Shown here: positions 33,480 through 33,501 of the stretch, piece after piece | Layout: the number at the start of each line of letters is the position of its first letter | Position numbering within the stretch: the stretch's first letter is position 1 | Source of the DNA: Acidimicrobiaceae bacterium | GTDB lineage: Bacteria > Actinomycetota > Acidimicrobiia > Acidimicrobiales > RAAP-2 | Assembly: GCA_003161575.1 (NCBI GenBank) | Contig: PMOE01000096.1 | Span: forward strand, 1 to 33,501 | DNA length: 33,501 nt | Direction of reading: 5' to 3' | Notes under the pieces: generated by a model | Database searches by the model: none | Told to the model about the DNA's origin: nothing | The model's input: only the letters and a program-made list of their open reading frames with translations | Translations under genes and position numbers: made by a program

Positions 33480-33501
33480 AGGGCAGTAGCTCAACTGGTA
33501 G
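33480..33501 (+). tRNA. Partial tRNA, probably tRNA-Trp
   Basis: The last 22 bases read as the 5' end of a tRNA: acceptor AGGGCAG (33480-33486), then TA and GCTC of the D-stem (33489-33492). The anticodon is outside the window. Identity is inferred from the AGGG start and from the common order rpmG, tRNA-Trp, secE, nusG. Confidence 0.65.

Overview
This is a chromosomal window from a high-GC actinobacterium. I infer a non-mycobacterial lineage, possibly Acidimicrobiia, from three things: small epsilon-like acyl-CoA carboxylase subunit, an AddA/AddB-type recombination nuclease instead of AdnAB, and a compact L33. This placement is an inference and was not tested by any search. Genes are tightly packed with almost no intergenic space. 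I see no phage, transposon, CRISPR or resistance island, so this reads as core rather than accessory genome.

Layout. 1-1166: the 3' end of an acyl-CoA carboxylase beta subunit, an overlapping epsilon-like gene, a probable terminator, and a small helical orphan protein. 1179-6898 (minus): an N-acyl-D-amino-acid deacylase-like amidohydrolase, then a short-chain dehydrogenase, a 3-hydroxyacyl-CoA dehydrogenase and a MeaA-type (ethylmalonyl-CoA) mutase in one run. With the carboxylase these fit C4/C5 acyl-CoA metabolism. 7017-10906: an ABC-F ATPase, an S51-like protein lacking its nucleophile, and two cyclophilins. 11031-14179: lysC-asd (first steps of the aspartate family) and a convergent phoU-like gene. 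14388-22463: a DNA-recombination block, rmuC-addB-addA. 22641-26511: a UDP-sulfoquinovose synthase, an anchored secreted protein of unknown function, and citrate synthase. 26546-29775: TesB thioesterase, GH1 glycosidase, GtrA-like membrane protein and YajQ. 29870-33501: tRNA-Tyr, a gene-poor stretch, an MptB-like mannosyltransferase, a GNAT acetyltransferase, then tRNA-Thr, tRNA-Met, rpmG and the start of a probable tRNA-Trp, an order that normally leads into secE-nusG.

The strongest unexplained pattern is regulatory. About twelve protein genes carry a TANNNT box 6-9 bases before the start codon and have no Shine-Dalgarno sequence, the architecture of leaderless transcripts. A second set (gltA, sqdB, meaA, rpmG and others) has clear Shine-Dalgarno sites. 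Inside lysC there is a perfect internal Shine-Dalgarno and ATG that would produce a separate regulatory beta subunit, as in Corynebacterium. Other items worth checking are the Ser-to-Ala change in the S51-like protein, the structured leader before the sulfolipid gene, and heptamer repeats between phoU and rmuC. I did not find a clearly new multi-gene system.
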